Below are positions 8,735-18,877 of a DNA stretch of 64,000 nucleotides, one piece after another. The notes below the pieces were generated by a model. The model searched no databases. It was given only the letters and a program-made list of their open reading frames with translations, and was not told the DNA's origin. A program made the translations under genes and the position numbers. Where the stretch lies: contig JAJGOT010000607.1 in NCBI GenBank assembly GCA_022457155.1, positions 180,001 through 244,000 on the forward strand, given 5' to 3'. This DNA is from Cladopsammia gracilis. Lineage: Eukaryota > Cnidaria > Anthozoa > Scleractinia > Dendrophylliidae. The stretch's first letter is position 1, and every line of letters begins with the position of its first letter.

Positions 8735-9946
8735 ATAGTTAGTCTTAGCCTAACAGCGGCGCCCTCTGAAGACCCTCTGAACACACTCTGAACAAGCTTA
8801 ACTAAGATGAAACCTGACTTAGGTGAAAGGTCGGAAGCACAAGAATTAAGATTGACGACTGGGCTATTTTTAAATTTTAGCAATTCTCAAAAGCAGTATT
8901 ACCCGACCGTCTGTACAGTACATTTAGACCGTACAAAAGTTCACCAAAAAAAAACTTTTTCTCGGTCTAGAATAACTATTACGACTATTTCAAATAGTCG
9001 TAATAGTTATTCTAAACGGAGAAAAAGTTTTTTTTTGTCCGAACAAATACAGTTGTTGCTTGTCAAAAAATGCCCGAGAAACTGATTTGCCAAAATACAC
9101 AACCATATTTGCATAAGGCGACGCGAGTATAACTGACCTAAGTCTTGTTTTGTTTACATAAAATCGCTTTTCAATCAATGTAATGAATGAACAAACACAT
9201 AAAAATGGATAACACAATCTTCTTTCGAAAAATTTTATTGAAATCTCCATTAGTTTTTGTTTAAAAGCAAAACGCGTACCATTTACAGCGTATCAAGGCC
9301 GAGCCGTGTCTTCGATGAAATTCAAGAAATTAATACAACTGAATTTAAGCTACACGTTTATAAACAATTCTCCAAAACTAACAAGAACACAAACAAAAAG
9401 TCAATCACAGATTGATATCAAGATAAAGTCCCATCGAAAAATGTAATTTGTTTTACCTTTAAGTCCCTCCGGCAACTATTGTACTTGGAATTCTTCAAAC
9501 CTCCGCTTTGGTGCTGAAATCCGTAAAACGAACCCATCTCTTCGCATTGCTAAAAACGTATATAGTTCCTCGAAGCAAGATTTAATCCTGAAGGCTCTTC
9601 TTTTTCCACTAAAGCGGCTTCTGAGTATCCCTTAATTAGTATCCCTGTCTTGAGTAGAAACTGCGAAAAACTGCAGGGAAATAACGACTTTAATTCTCCG
9701 CTAAACACAACAACACAACTAAAGTGTTTACCGAGCTCACGGCTATGTGGCCGCGCGAAAAACAAAGCCTTGCTTTCAAAATTGCTAAGATCCCGGATGT
9801 TGTTCCAACACGGCCGCGGGCGGGCACACATGCGCCCGCGAAACATTCCGCTATAGCCATGACCATGAAAAATGACGGGCATAGGTTCTATGAGTATGGT
9901 GCTCCGCCGAGCCTTCGGCCCGCGGGCTCCGCTATTATCATCTGGC
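8735..9946 (-). repeat. 1.2-kb dispersed repeat, copy 1 (inverted)
   Basis: This is the reverse complement of 10915-12088 over nearly its whole length. It runs from the AT-rich end (GCCTAACAGCG near 8749-8759) to the GC-rich end (CCTTCGGCCCGCGGGCTCCG near 9912-9931). A third copy is at 51450-52637. A local perfect palindrome, AACTATTACGACTATTTCAA and its mate, lies at 8973-9015. It holds a short minus-strand frame (around 9550-9700) whose sense version, K-T-G-x-L-I-K-G-Y-S-E-A-A, recurs in all copies. Confidence 0.75.
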
Positions 9947-10914
9947 AATTTTTGTAAATGGATCCAAAATTTAAAAATAGAAGAGTCTGTCATCGATTTC
10001 AAAGAAAATCTACCTAGTTCATTTCTGGCTGCAACATTTGGACATTGCTTATTTACTTTTGGATCGTCACGCAAAAAGGAGCGTTATGTTTAAACCGAAT
10101 TGTGATTAGCGACCCTTCAAATCAAAACTCAACCTTGTTTCCAACAAAAATTTATCACAAGGAAGGGGTAGTAGATTGCAAAAATGTCGCTTTTGTGAAA
10201 AAAGGCGCGCAAAATGTGCTGCAGGGCCTTGAAGTAATACCAGTGATCAGGCTGTTCATGATCAAGAATACATTATCACACGCGTCCTGTAAGCGGATAA
10301 AGTTGTTGTTATAGCTTGTTATTATCTCGTTAATCTCGGTAACACGGCCTCGACCAATCAGATATTACTTCCCTTGGCTCTAAGGTAGAATATCTCAACA
10401 TTGCCTCGACCAATCAGATATTACTTCCCTTGGCTCTAAGGTAGAGAATATCTCAACATTGCCTTGACCAATCGGATATTACTTCCCTCAGCTCCAAAAT
10501 AACAAATTTCAACACCATCTTAATCAATCTGATATGATTTCGTTTAGCTCTATAATAACATATTTCAACACGCCCTTGGTGGTGGGTGATATTATTGTCT
10601 ACGTTTCGAAAGCCTCAAGTCAGGGGACAGCCTAAACAGTCCGAATAAAATAATCATTGAGATATTTACAACAAAGCTTAATGTTATTCGCACTCGTACG
10701 TGGACTTCAATTTGCTATTCGTACGGGAGTCAAGACTTTAGTAGAATTTCCATGTACCTTGTAAATACTTATCCGACCCAGGCAATATATCCTATATTTG
10801 TTTTAGATATAAGGAAGTCTGTAAACGCCATCTCATTTCTCAGCCGAACACCGCTCGGCCGTGAAACTGTAAGTTCGATTAAGGACCGTGATTAAGGGCT
10901 CGAATACTCGAGGA
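9947..10914. repeat. Spacer between inverted 1.2-kb repeats: duplicated host segment
   Basis: About 10058-10325 matches 17087-17355, immediately upstream of the convertase gene. About 10340-10560 repeats the CCAAT/ETS tandem array, with CCAATCAG at 10354-10361 and 10410-10417 and a variant CCAATCGG at 10468. So this spacer is host-locus sequence duplicated together with its repeats. The remainder (10560-10914) shows no recognised gene. Confidence 0.7.
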
Positions 10915-12088
10915 ATTTTCATAATAGCGGAGCTCTGCGGGCCGAAGGGCCGCGCGGAGCGCCATACTCATAGAACCAGAGAACCATAGAACCCATGCCC
11001 GTCATTTTTCATGGTCATGCTAGCGGAATGTTTCGCGGGCGCGTTGTGTGCCCGCCGCCGTCGCTTAGGGTTAACTCGCGGGCGCGTAGACCGTCGCAAA
11101 ACATGCGTGTATGACGCCACCCAACAACATTGCAATTTCACGTCACCTGGGAAAACACTGCTGTGTTTAGCGGAGAAAACCGTTTAAATTAAAGTCGTTA
11201 TTCTCCTGAATTTTTTCGCGGTTTGCTACTCAAGACAGGGACACTAATTAAGGGATACTCAGTAGCCGCTATAGTGGAAATAGAAGAGCTTTCAGAGATA
11301 AAATCTTGCTTCGAGGATGGGAGCAATGCGGGAAGATGTTTGTCACTTCGGGTTTCAGAACTGAAGAAGCGGAGATTTAAACAATTTCCAAGCAGTGGAG
11401 GGACTTAAAGGTAAAACAAAATACATTTTTCGATGGGAATTTATGTTGATATCAATCTGTGATTGACTTTTTTGTGTTCTCGCTAATTTTCGGGAGAATT
11501 GTTTATAACGCGCTCAATTAAATTCAGTTGTTTTGATTTCTTTCATCGGAGACATCTCGGCCTCGATGAGCTCTTAATGGTTCGCGTTTTGCTTTTAAAC
11601 ATAAACTTATGGAGATTTGAATAAAATTTTTCGAAAGAAGATTCTGTTGTCCATTTTTATGTGTTTGTTCATTCATTACATAGGTTGAAAAGCGATTTTA
11701 TGTAAACAAAACAAAACAAGACTTGGATTTTATAGTCGTAAACTTCACTCGCGTGGTCTTATACAAATATGTTTGTGTATTTTTTGCAATTTTGATTTCC
11801 AAATCAGTTTCTCGGACAATTTTTATAAGCAGCAGGTGTATTTTATTTGGAAATTAGTCGTACTAATTATTCTAGACGGAGAAAAAGTTGTTTTTGTGAA
11901 CTTTTGTACGGTCACAATGTACTGTGCAAACGGTCGCGTAAGTCTGTTTTTGAGAATTGCTAAAATTAACAGATAGCCCGGTCGTCAATTTTATTCTTGT
12001 GCTTCCGACCTTTCACCTCAGTTAAGTTTATCATCGGCTTTCTGTTCAAAGAGCGACGCTGTTAGGCTCAGGCTATCTATATATATTG
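10915..12088 (+). repeat. 1.2-kb dispersed repeat, copy 2
   Basis: This copy is in plus orientation, starting near GCGGAGCTCTGCGGGCC and ending with CGCTGTTAGGCTCAGGCTAT and a TA-rich tip. It carries the family's small open frame at 11223-11408, L-L-K-T-G-T-L-I-K-G-Y-S. The element type is unknown: no transposase, and I could not demonstrate short inverted ends. It could be a solo long terminal repeat or a non-autonomous element. Confidence 0.75.
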
Positions 12089-12660
12089 CTATTATATTTC
12101 CCAACCTAATTCATAATGTTACATTTTTACATGTAACATAGTTTTTAAGAAATGATTAAGCGATTATTTAAACTAATTTAAGTCTCGGTGTAAGTTTCGC
12201 GACTGAAATGAGCTGATCGTTCGCGTAGTATACACAGATTGAGCAGATTGGTCTGAACCAAATCAACTCTCACTGGAATCGCTTAACAAAACAAAGATAC
12301 AATATTTTGGATCGGCAAGAATAAGTGACTACATGGAAATTCTACGAAAATTCTGGACTCCCGTACGGACTACGGATAAGAAGCATCTGAACTTGACTCG
12401 TGCAATGTGCACACATAACCGAGAGTTGCAGTTTTAAAGCGAGTTTTAGTCATTCAAAGTCGGCCGATGTTATTATACATTTCTGCTACAAGGGCTTTCA
12501 ATCTTTACGCCACATGTGAGCGACGTTATAATTAAAACAGGATAAAAAGGCTGAGGACCGTGCCCTATTCTAGCACTTTGTTGGATTTTACGGAACAGAA
12601 GGGCTCCGTAGAATCAGTTCTTTATTTTATTTAATTTCATTAATATTGAATTTTAAACCT
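12089..12660. other. Intergenic sequence, no feature recognised
   Basis: AT-rich sequence without a convincing ORF, splice-bounded exon or repeat of its own. Confidence 0.5.
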
Positions 12661-12661
12661 T

Positions 12662-12785
12662 TAGGCCCAGTTCAAACGTCGAACTTCACATGTGCCGAAC
12701 CTAATGCAAATGAGAAAAATCTATTGTTCTTGCTCATTTGCATTAGATTCGGCACATGTGAAGTTCGACGTTTGAACCGGGCCTA
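12662..12785. repeat. Near-perfect hairpin MITE
   Basis: The arms begin TAGGCCCAGTTCAAACGTCG and end with the complement, GACGTTTGAACCGGGCCTA. Arms of about 57 bp flank a loop of about 10 bp. It has no coding capacity. Confidence 0.85.
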
Positions 12786-13412
12786 CAGCCAATTTTACAA
12801 TAACTGTGTGAATTCCCGCGCGCTGATTGGCTCATTTCTATGGTAAATAAGAGTATAGACAACGAAAATGAAAATTATTTAATGAAAATGACGTACCAGG
12901 TAACGCATGCAACGCGGTGAGGTTTCGTCAAACTTTTGGCGCCGTTGGTTCAAACAGTGAAAAATGTACTTCTTAAATTTAGTTACTTCTTAAATTTAGT
13001 TTACAATCAGCTTAACTTGCCTGAAATTAAATGCGAAGTTGTCGCCGGCGCGAAAGAACTAAACTGAGCCGAAAACAACATGGAACAAACTCATCTGATT
13101 CAGTATTCGAAGACATTTCAGATTCACCCTGGATCCAGAGGTCCGTTCTCTGAATATCATGAGTAAAATTAACCGCATAAACGGTTAGAAGAAGCCGCGA
13201 GACGGACCTCTGGTCACTCGAATATACAACCTCATTTCCATGCGAGGATCTAGTTCAAAATCCGAACTAGGTCGCTGATTGGTTACTCTTACTTGTTTCC
13301 AGACTCTACCGGGAGTTAATGATGCAACAGCAACTTCGATTGGCTGGACCAAAACAATTCGCCACGGGCGCGTGAAAAACCGGTTTCCCAAAGTGAAGCC
13401 ACACAAACAACA

Positions 13413-13598
13413 ATGACGGACGTAGATAGAGATTGCGGTTTTTTGCGATCTTTAAGAAACGCTGTGGATTACTCTGTAGTATCCAAATTTTCAAATATCA
13501 GAGAACTCAAGCCAGTTCAGAAAGAAGCGCTGTTGAAATCTATTCAGCGCAAGGATGTCTTGAAAAGAGGTGTTGACAGGCCAGACACGACTTATTAA
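13413..13598 (+). pseudogene. RecQ-like helicase 5' fragment
   Basis: ATG at 13413 opens 61 codons. F-S-N-I-R-E-L-K-P-V-Q-K-E-A-L-L followed by R-K-D-V-L resembles the region just before motif I of RecQ-like helicases that are abundant in cnidarian genomes. The frame then departs to K-R-G-V-D-R-P and stops before any Walker A motif. It is therefore a truncated copy, probably mobile-element derived. The 5' flank (13190-13410) shares an approximately 45-bp block with 15305-15355 in inverse orientation. Confidence 0.5.
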
Positions 13599-13675
13599 TT
13601 CGTGTTATAGTGGCGTGTGACCTTTAGAGTTTTGTCTGAACGAGGAAAATTGTTATCTCTATTTTATTTTTATCT

Positions 13676-14005
13676 CTAGCACGGTGGCGTGCTTTGGAGC
13701 TGCTGGTATTCTCGCTGAACGATTTCGCTGACCACCGGTAGGTGACAGGAAGAGAAATAAGTGTACTGGATTAATTGCGTGCGGATATCAAGGATTCTTT
13801 GTTTGTTAAATCTCTCGCCTTTGAAAACGGTTGTATCCAGAAAGTTTACTTCTTTGTCTGAGATTAATGTTTGTTTGCAAGGACAATAAAATCTTCTGTC
13901 TCCACTTTTTCTCAACACTCTACAGTGAAAAAATGTCATCGATGTATCTTTTCCACTGAGTGGATTTGATTTAATATTTCTGTCTCGACCGCGGAATATT
14001 GTCAC
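13676..14005 (-). pseudogene. Penelope-like reverse transcriptase fragment
   Basis: The 109-residue open frame contains S-D-K-E-V-N-F-L-D-T-T-V-x-K-G-E-R-F and L-D-I-R-T, then Y-T-x-F-S-S-C-H, typical of Penelope-like element polymerases. The region upstream is missing and the end is divergent, so it is a truncated insertion. The element at 14020 begins directly at its 5' side. Confidence 0.6.
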
Positions 14006-14019
14006 CAGTTTTAATGTAA

Positions 14020-15248
14020 GGGGCGGACCATTAGAAATCTTGGGAGGGGGGGGGGGGGGGTGACAATTACCAAAAAAAAAAATCCTGCAAAGGAAAATTG
14101 TCTCAAAAAAAATTCCTGCAAGCAGTTGACCATAAAAAAATAAAATCCTGCAAGCTAACTGGCTATATATACATTTATTTATTTATTTATTTATTTATTT
14201 ATTTTAAACTGCCTCAAAGGTCTATCTGGTACTGAAACAGTGGATAGCATTGTTGGCGCGCTCTGATTGGCTACTGAAACTCGGAAAAGCAAGTGCTATT
14301 CACCTCCCAGCAATTTGCGCGCGAAAATTGTAATCGTTGACAGGAATAAATGAGTTTGAAAGCATCATTTTCGTTATATTATCTCACTGTTTCAGTATAT
14401 ACTAAAACAACTATTCACCTCAGTGTAGGTGGGTAGTGGTGGATATTTACCTCGCCGCTTCGCGGCTCGGTAAATATCCATCACTACCCACCTCCACTTC
14501 GGTGAATAGTTGTTAAATAACCAAAACCTTGTTCATGTACATATTTGAAAACACTGTAAACATCATGAAATATGTAACCTGCTCTACTACACACAAGTAT
14601 TTTTTTAAATACATTACAGATTGTCCAACCGTCCCGATTTCGTCGAGATTACCCCGCTTTTGCTTGAAAATCCCAAATCCCGACCAATATGTGATCGGGA
14701 TAGGAAAAATCCCGATTTTGACATTCGGTTCTGTCATTTTCGTCAAATTCTCGTAATACTTAACTCTGATATCCAGATAAACTAAAGAAACAGCAAGAAA
14801 TATAAAATGAAATCAAGTACTTGTATGTGGAGCCACAAAGAGACGCAAAGCGACGAGAAGCCACATCGATTTGCCAAACATTTTTGACAGAAATTGTTGT
14901 CTCGGAACACTGGAAATGGAGTTTCAGAGCATCATCAGACCCCCCTAGCGGCTCGCGCCTTCGGCGCTCGACCGCTCCATCTCAATTCTTATTTCTCCCC
15001 ATTTTTTATGCAAAGGTTCGACAGTCTGACTTAAATCTACTTTCCAGCGTTTAATACCAAAAATGAATTGGGCCAAGTATAAAAAAATTGGAGCTTGCAC
15101 GCATTTATAAAGAAAATCTGAGAAAAAAATAACCTGCAGGCTTGCACCTCCCCCCAAAAAAAATCCTGCAGGAAACTCAGGCCGAAAAAAAAATTCATAC
15201 ACTGAAAAATTTTTGACCCCCCTCCCAGGATTTCTAATGGTCCACCCC
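14020..15248. mobile_element. G-run/C-run bounded inverted-repeat element
   Basis: The left end GGGGCGGACCATTAGAAATC, then a run of about 17 G (14042-14060), is matched by the right end, C-runs then GATTTCTAATGGTCCACCCC (15229-15248). The interior contains A-runs with repeated ATCCTGCAA, a (TTTA)n tract at 14170-14203 and a secondary hairpin at 14403-14514. No transposase was seen. Confidence 0.7.
14403..14514. repeat. Hairpin with GGTGGGTAGTGGTGGATATT arms
   Basis: AACAACTATTCACCTC pairs with the complement at the right end. GATATTTACC and GGTAAATATCC form the inner stem around a GC-rich loop. It is probably a MITE nested in the larger element. Confidence 0.75.
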
Positions 15249-15409
15249 TAAACAAACAGGCACGCGTTGGTCCCCAAGGATTAAAACCGGTTTGGTGAGA
15301 TATCCGATCCACAAATCGCATGGAAATGAGGTTGTGTACTCGAGTGCCCAGAGGTTTTTATTTTTTCTCGGCGCGTTGCGCCTCGTTGTCGCGGCTTCGC
15401 CGCTGCGCA

Positions 15410-15912
15410 TTTCCCTTTCGTAAACGGTCGTTGCCATTTTAGCGACACTTAGAAAAATTTTCACCAATTTTAGAATTATTTTTTCTATCAGAAAAAGAAA
15501 AATGGAATATAATTACCTGGAATCGAACCCGGAACCTCTGCATGCTAACATCTCTCTCTCTTACCACTAGACCACTGGGTTGATCCGGCAAACCCAAGAA
15601 AAATTTAATTATAAAACATGCTTTTCTTAATATATATCAATAACGGGTCACCCTAACCCTAAATCTCACCTAACCGTGAATCTAGCTTAGATCTAATAAT
15701 CGCTTTACCTAGGCCCAATTTGATCTAGTAATGATAGCCTATTTTCGTCCCAATCCAGGCATAAACTAGAGAGAAATAGCATCGACCATTACAAGAAGGC
15801 TTGGTTACTAATGAATGCTAATGATGGCATCGACCGTTAAAAATGGCATCGACCGTTTGCTAATAATGGCATCGACCGTTAAAAATGGCATCGACCGTTT
15901 ACGAAAGGGAAA
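15410..15912. mobile_element. TIR element with embedded tRNA-like pol III unit, copy 1
   Basis: Termini TTTCCCTTTCGTAAACGGTC and its complement (ending 15912). Near the right end, GGCATCGACCGTT is repeated about four times in tandem (15829-15897), copying part of the terminus. On the minus strand at about 15515-15590 is a tRNA-like unit: A-box-like TGGTCTAGTGGTAAGAG and B-box GGTTCGATTCC. The anticodon arm does not fold cleanly, so it is not called a functional tRNA. A second copy is at 60097-60531. Confidence 0.7.
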
Positions 15913-16480
15913 TCAGCTTCGCCGCTCAAACTCGCCGTTTTCACTAAAAAATAAAAACCTCTGGCACCCAGGGTATTTCAGATTGGAATAAGGTTATCTT
16001 TGTAAACTGTGCCTCGTAATTTTATATTTGACTTTGGGTAAGGTTATCGTGCTCTATTTTGCGATTATCGCCGAGGGCGATTCTCTAAAATTTGCTAAAT
16101 GACAGCTCTTTGTTGTGTTGAATATAAAAAGGTTCTTTTTATATTTCGTTGCGGCATAATTTGTTCACATAAAATGTTATTGTGCCTGTTCCACTTGAGT
16201 TTTGAGTCCGTGGGGGAGGCTAAAGGTCGTCTGCGTGGGAGCTCGTCGGCTGCGCCACGAGTAATAAACTGGATTGAATAAGCGAAAAATGGTTTCACAA
16301 CTTTTAGAAATTTCTGAAACCAGTCAATGAACTGATTTCAGCTAATCAGTAAATGTAAGGATTTCACTGAGAAATTCTCAGTAAAAGAACGTAGATGATT
16401 TGTTTCACCCTCAAGGTAATCAGTGTGGTGTTTATATTAGCATTGTTGTACGACGCCAGAAGAAAACAAACTGAACAAGG
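15913..16480. other. Intergenic sequence upstream of duplicated module
   Basis: No gene recognised. A weak match to the BRICHOS 5' flank begins near 16390. Confidence 0.4.
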
Positions 16481-16486
16481 AGATAT

Positions 16487-17370
16487 GTGTAACGGGAAGT
16501 AATAACCGATGCAGCAACACAGCAAATTAAAAACATCATGAGATGTGTTGACACCGTTCACACAGATACTACTTCCCTTATTTCTAAAATAACATCTCAG
16601 TCAACATGGCCTCGACCGATCAGTCACTTCCTTCAGCTCTAAGGTAGAATATCTCAACACGGCCTCGATCAATCAGATATTACTTCCCTCAGCTCCAAAA
16701 ACAAAATTCCACACGCACCTCGATCAATCAGATATGATTCCCTTTAGCTTGATAATAACCTTTTAACGTGACCTCAGGACCAATCAGTTATTACTACCAT
16801 TGAGCTTTTTAAAACACATATAGACCAAGTGCTATAACCAGATGTTGTGATCCATTTTCTGAAATAATAAATTTGCGGTATCAAATTAGTTAAAAAGCCT
16901 TGTCGCAAACCATTTGGTTACAGAACACAGTTACCAGCCCGTGAGAACACTGAAGAACGTAGATGCATTTGCTTTCCTCAAGGTAAATGTGTTATTTGTT
17001 ATCATTAATTTGAATGTACTTGGGAGATCGATAAATAGTCTTACGGTTACAGCCGTTATCAAAACAGAACTTTAATTTAGCGTTATTTGGGTCGTCACGC
17101 AAAAAAGAGCGTTATGTTTGAACCTAATTGCGATTAGCGACCCTTCAAATCAAAACTCAACCCTGTTTCCAACAAAAATTTACCACAAGGAAGGGGTTAC
17201 CGTAGTAGATTGCAAAATTGTCGCTTTTGTGAGAAAGGCGCGCAAAATGTGCTGCAGGGCCTTGAAGTATTAATACCAGTGATCAGGCTGTTCATGATCA
17301 AGAATACATTATCACACGCGTACTTTGACCTGTAAGCGGATAAAGTTGTTGTTATGTTCTCGTTAATCTT
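16487..17370 (+). promoter_or_regulatory. Duplicated promoter/first-exon module, copy 2, upstream of convertase gene
   Basis: This is a contiguous counterpart of 6085-6985 plus 10058-10325. It contains a degenerate CCAAT/ETS array (about 16600-16800, with variant CCGATCAG, TCAATCAG and CCAATCAG sites). It also has an apparent 5' UTR exon ending at 16982 (CCTCAAG/GTAAATG) and trailing sequence shared with the 10.1-kb copy. An acceptor TTAATTTCAG at 17806-17815 would join this exon to the first coding exon. Confidence 0.5.
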
Positions 17371-17836
17371 ACAAATTTCCCCATACTAATTTAGCCATTT
17401 TGTAGTTCTTTTATTTTCATTTTTATACTTTGCTTGTGGAGGAAAATCACTCAGCTTTTAAGATATTTATACCATCTTCTCCACATCACTGCTGTTACTA
17501 AGGAAACGTTAATGAACCAAGGCAGCATAAGGGGGACAATATCTCTCTCTCCCCCCCGCCCCTCCCCCCCCCCTAATTTCACTAGGATGCTGATTTTTGG
17601 CAAGCGGAAGTCCTTCGTCATGTCCTTTCCGAATATCTAATCAAATCCCATAGTTTTTTTGTTGCGTGATCACTTTAGTATATTCAACCTATTAAAATTC
17701 ATCTACTTTAATACATTGTGATAGTTCAGTCTAATACAATAGTTTATAAAATAACATGTTTTAGAGTGCACTAACTATGTCAGTTACAGTACAGTGAATT
17801 GATTCTTAATTTCAGGATCTGACCAGGAAAATAAGA

Positions 17837-18877
17837 ATGAATGTGATGGCTCTTATTTACGGCCTTTTTGCTACTATATCACTGGTGCCTATTTGTGTCC
17901 ATGGGCAAGTTTACAGTCAGGTAATTATTAGATGCTTCTAACTGTTATGTCATTTTTTAATTTAATACCTTGTTGGTGTAAAGCCTCGGTATGGATGCGT
18001 TATTTGTTTGCAACAAGGTTTAAAAACTACTTAAATGTTCACTGATGAAAGGGACAGTATCCCGGCTAAAATATCATGTTTTCATCATCATGGAAGCTTG
18101 CTTTATTACCATAAAATATAGGAAGAAAAAATTCGCCAAAAGTGATGCATGCAAAGAAATCAGGACCACTGACTGTAAGTTTCAGAAAAACTTAGTATAG
18201 CGTGCCGGAGCAGTGGTGAAATACAATTGCGTTGGTTTTAAGGTCATGTACTCAAATGAAAAAAACATGGATGCTTGCCAAAACCCTTGGCTGTCCTTGA
18301 AAGATTGACTGTTCCCAGTGTAGTTCTTTCATAAGTGGAAAAAGGCGGAAGGTAGGATAACCCTGGAATTTGGGACAAGTTTTCTTGTTGGTGTCACGAA
18401 GACGTTGCTTCTCGAGCCAACAAATTCGTCACTTCACCAGGAGGATCTTGAAAGGATTCGGAGCCCAAACCTCGGCATATGTGATAATTGTAAAAATGGA
18501 GAAGACTGAGAACGGACAATTTCTGATGATAAAAATTTCAAATTTTATAGAAACCTTTATACAGTTTATACATCTTGTTTCAATACTTGTTATTTTAGGC
18601 AGGGTGAATTATTTAAAGTTGGCCTCGCCGTAAATTGCTTTCGATCGCCATTGCCTTGTGTTGATCCCAGATCTGTTATCGCCAACAATGGCTCGATCAT
18701 ACGATTGCTTACTCCATTAATTGTCCACAGCACTTTACAATTCTAAAAAGCACTAAATCAAAATGAATATGTATGACTTATATACTAAAAATGAATATAT
18801 TTTTACATTATCAGGTAGAAAGAAGTACTCAGCAAATGCACATGACAGAAAATTGGAGGAGTTGGCAATGGTATCTC
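17837..18877 (+). CDS. Convertase exons 1-2: signal peptide and short linker
   Basis: Exon 1 (84 nt) encodes a clear signal peptide ending V-C-V-H-G, and exon 2 (63 nt) ends W-Q-W-Y-L. Both are phase 0. Exon 2 is directly the start of the catalytic domain: Q-W-Y-L is the landmark that follows the prodomain cleavage site in other convertases. Only about 15-20 residues separate the signal peptide from it. ATG at 17837 is the first in the exon; the frame is open upstream but without ATG. Confidence 0.82.

Noticed and set aside
9550..10074. 174-codon minus-strand frame
   Set aside because: Runs across the GC-rich end of the 1.2-kb repeat into the spacer; only the short conserved segment is shared between copies.
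15515..15590. Possible tRNA-Glu gene
   Set aside because: A and B boxes are present, but acceptor and anticodon stems do not pair convincingly; it is part of a mobile element.
17921..18814. Candidate prodomain exon in intron 1 (for example around 18121-18171)
   Set aside because: A splice-bounded stretch exists, but its translation has no prodomain features and its length does not keep phase 0.
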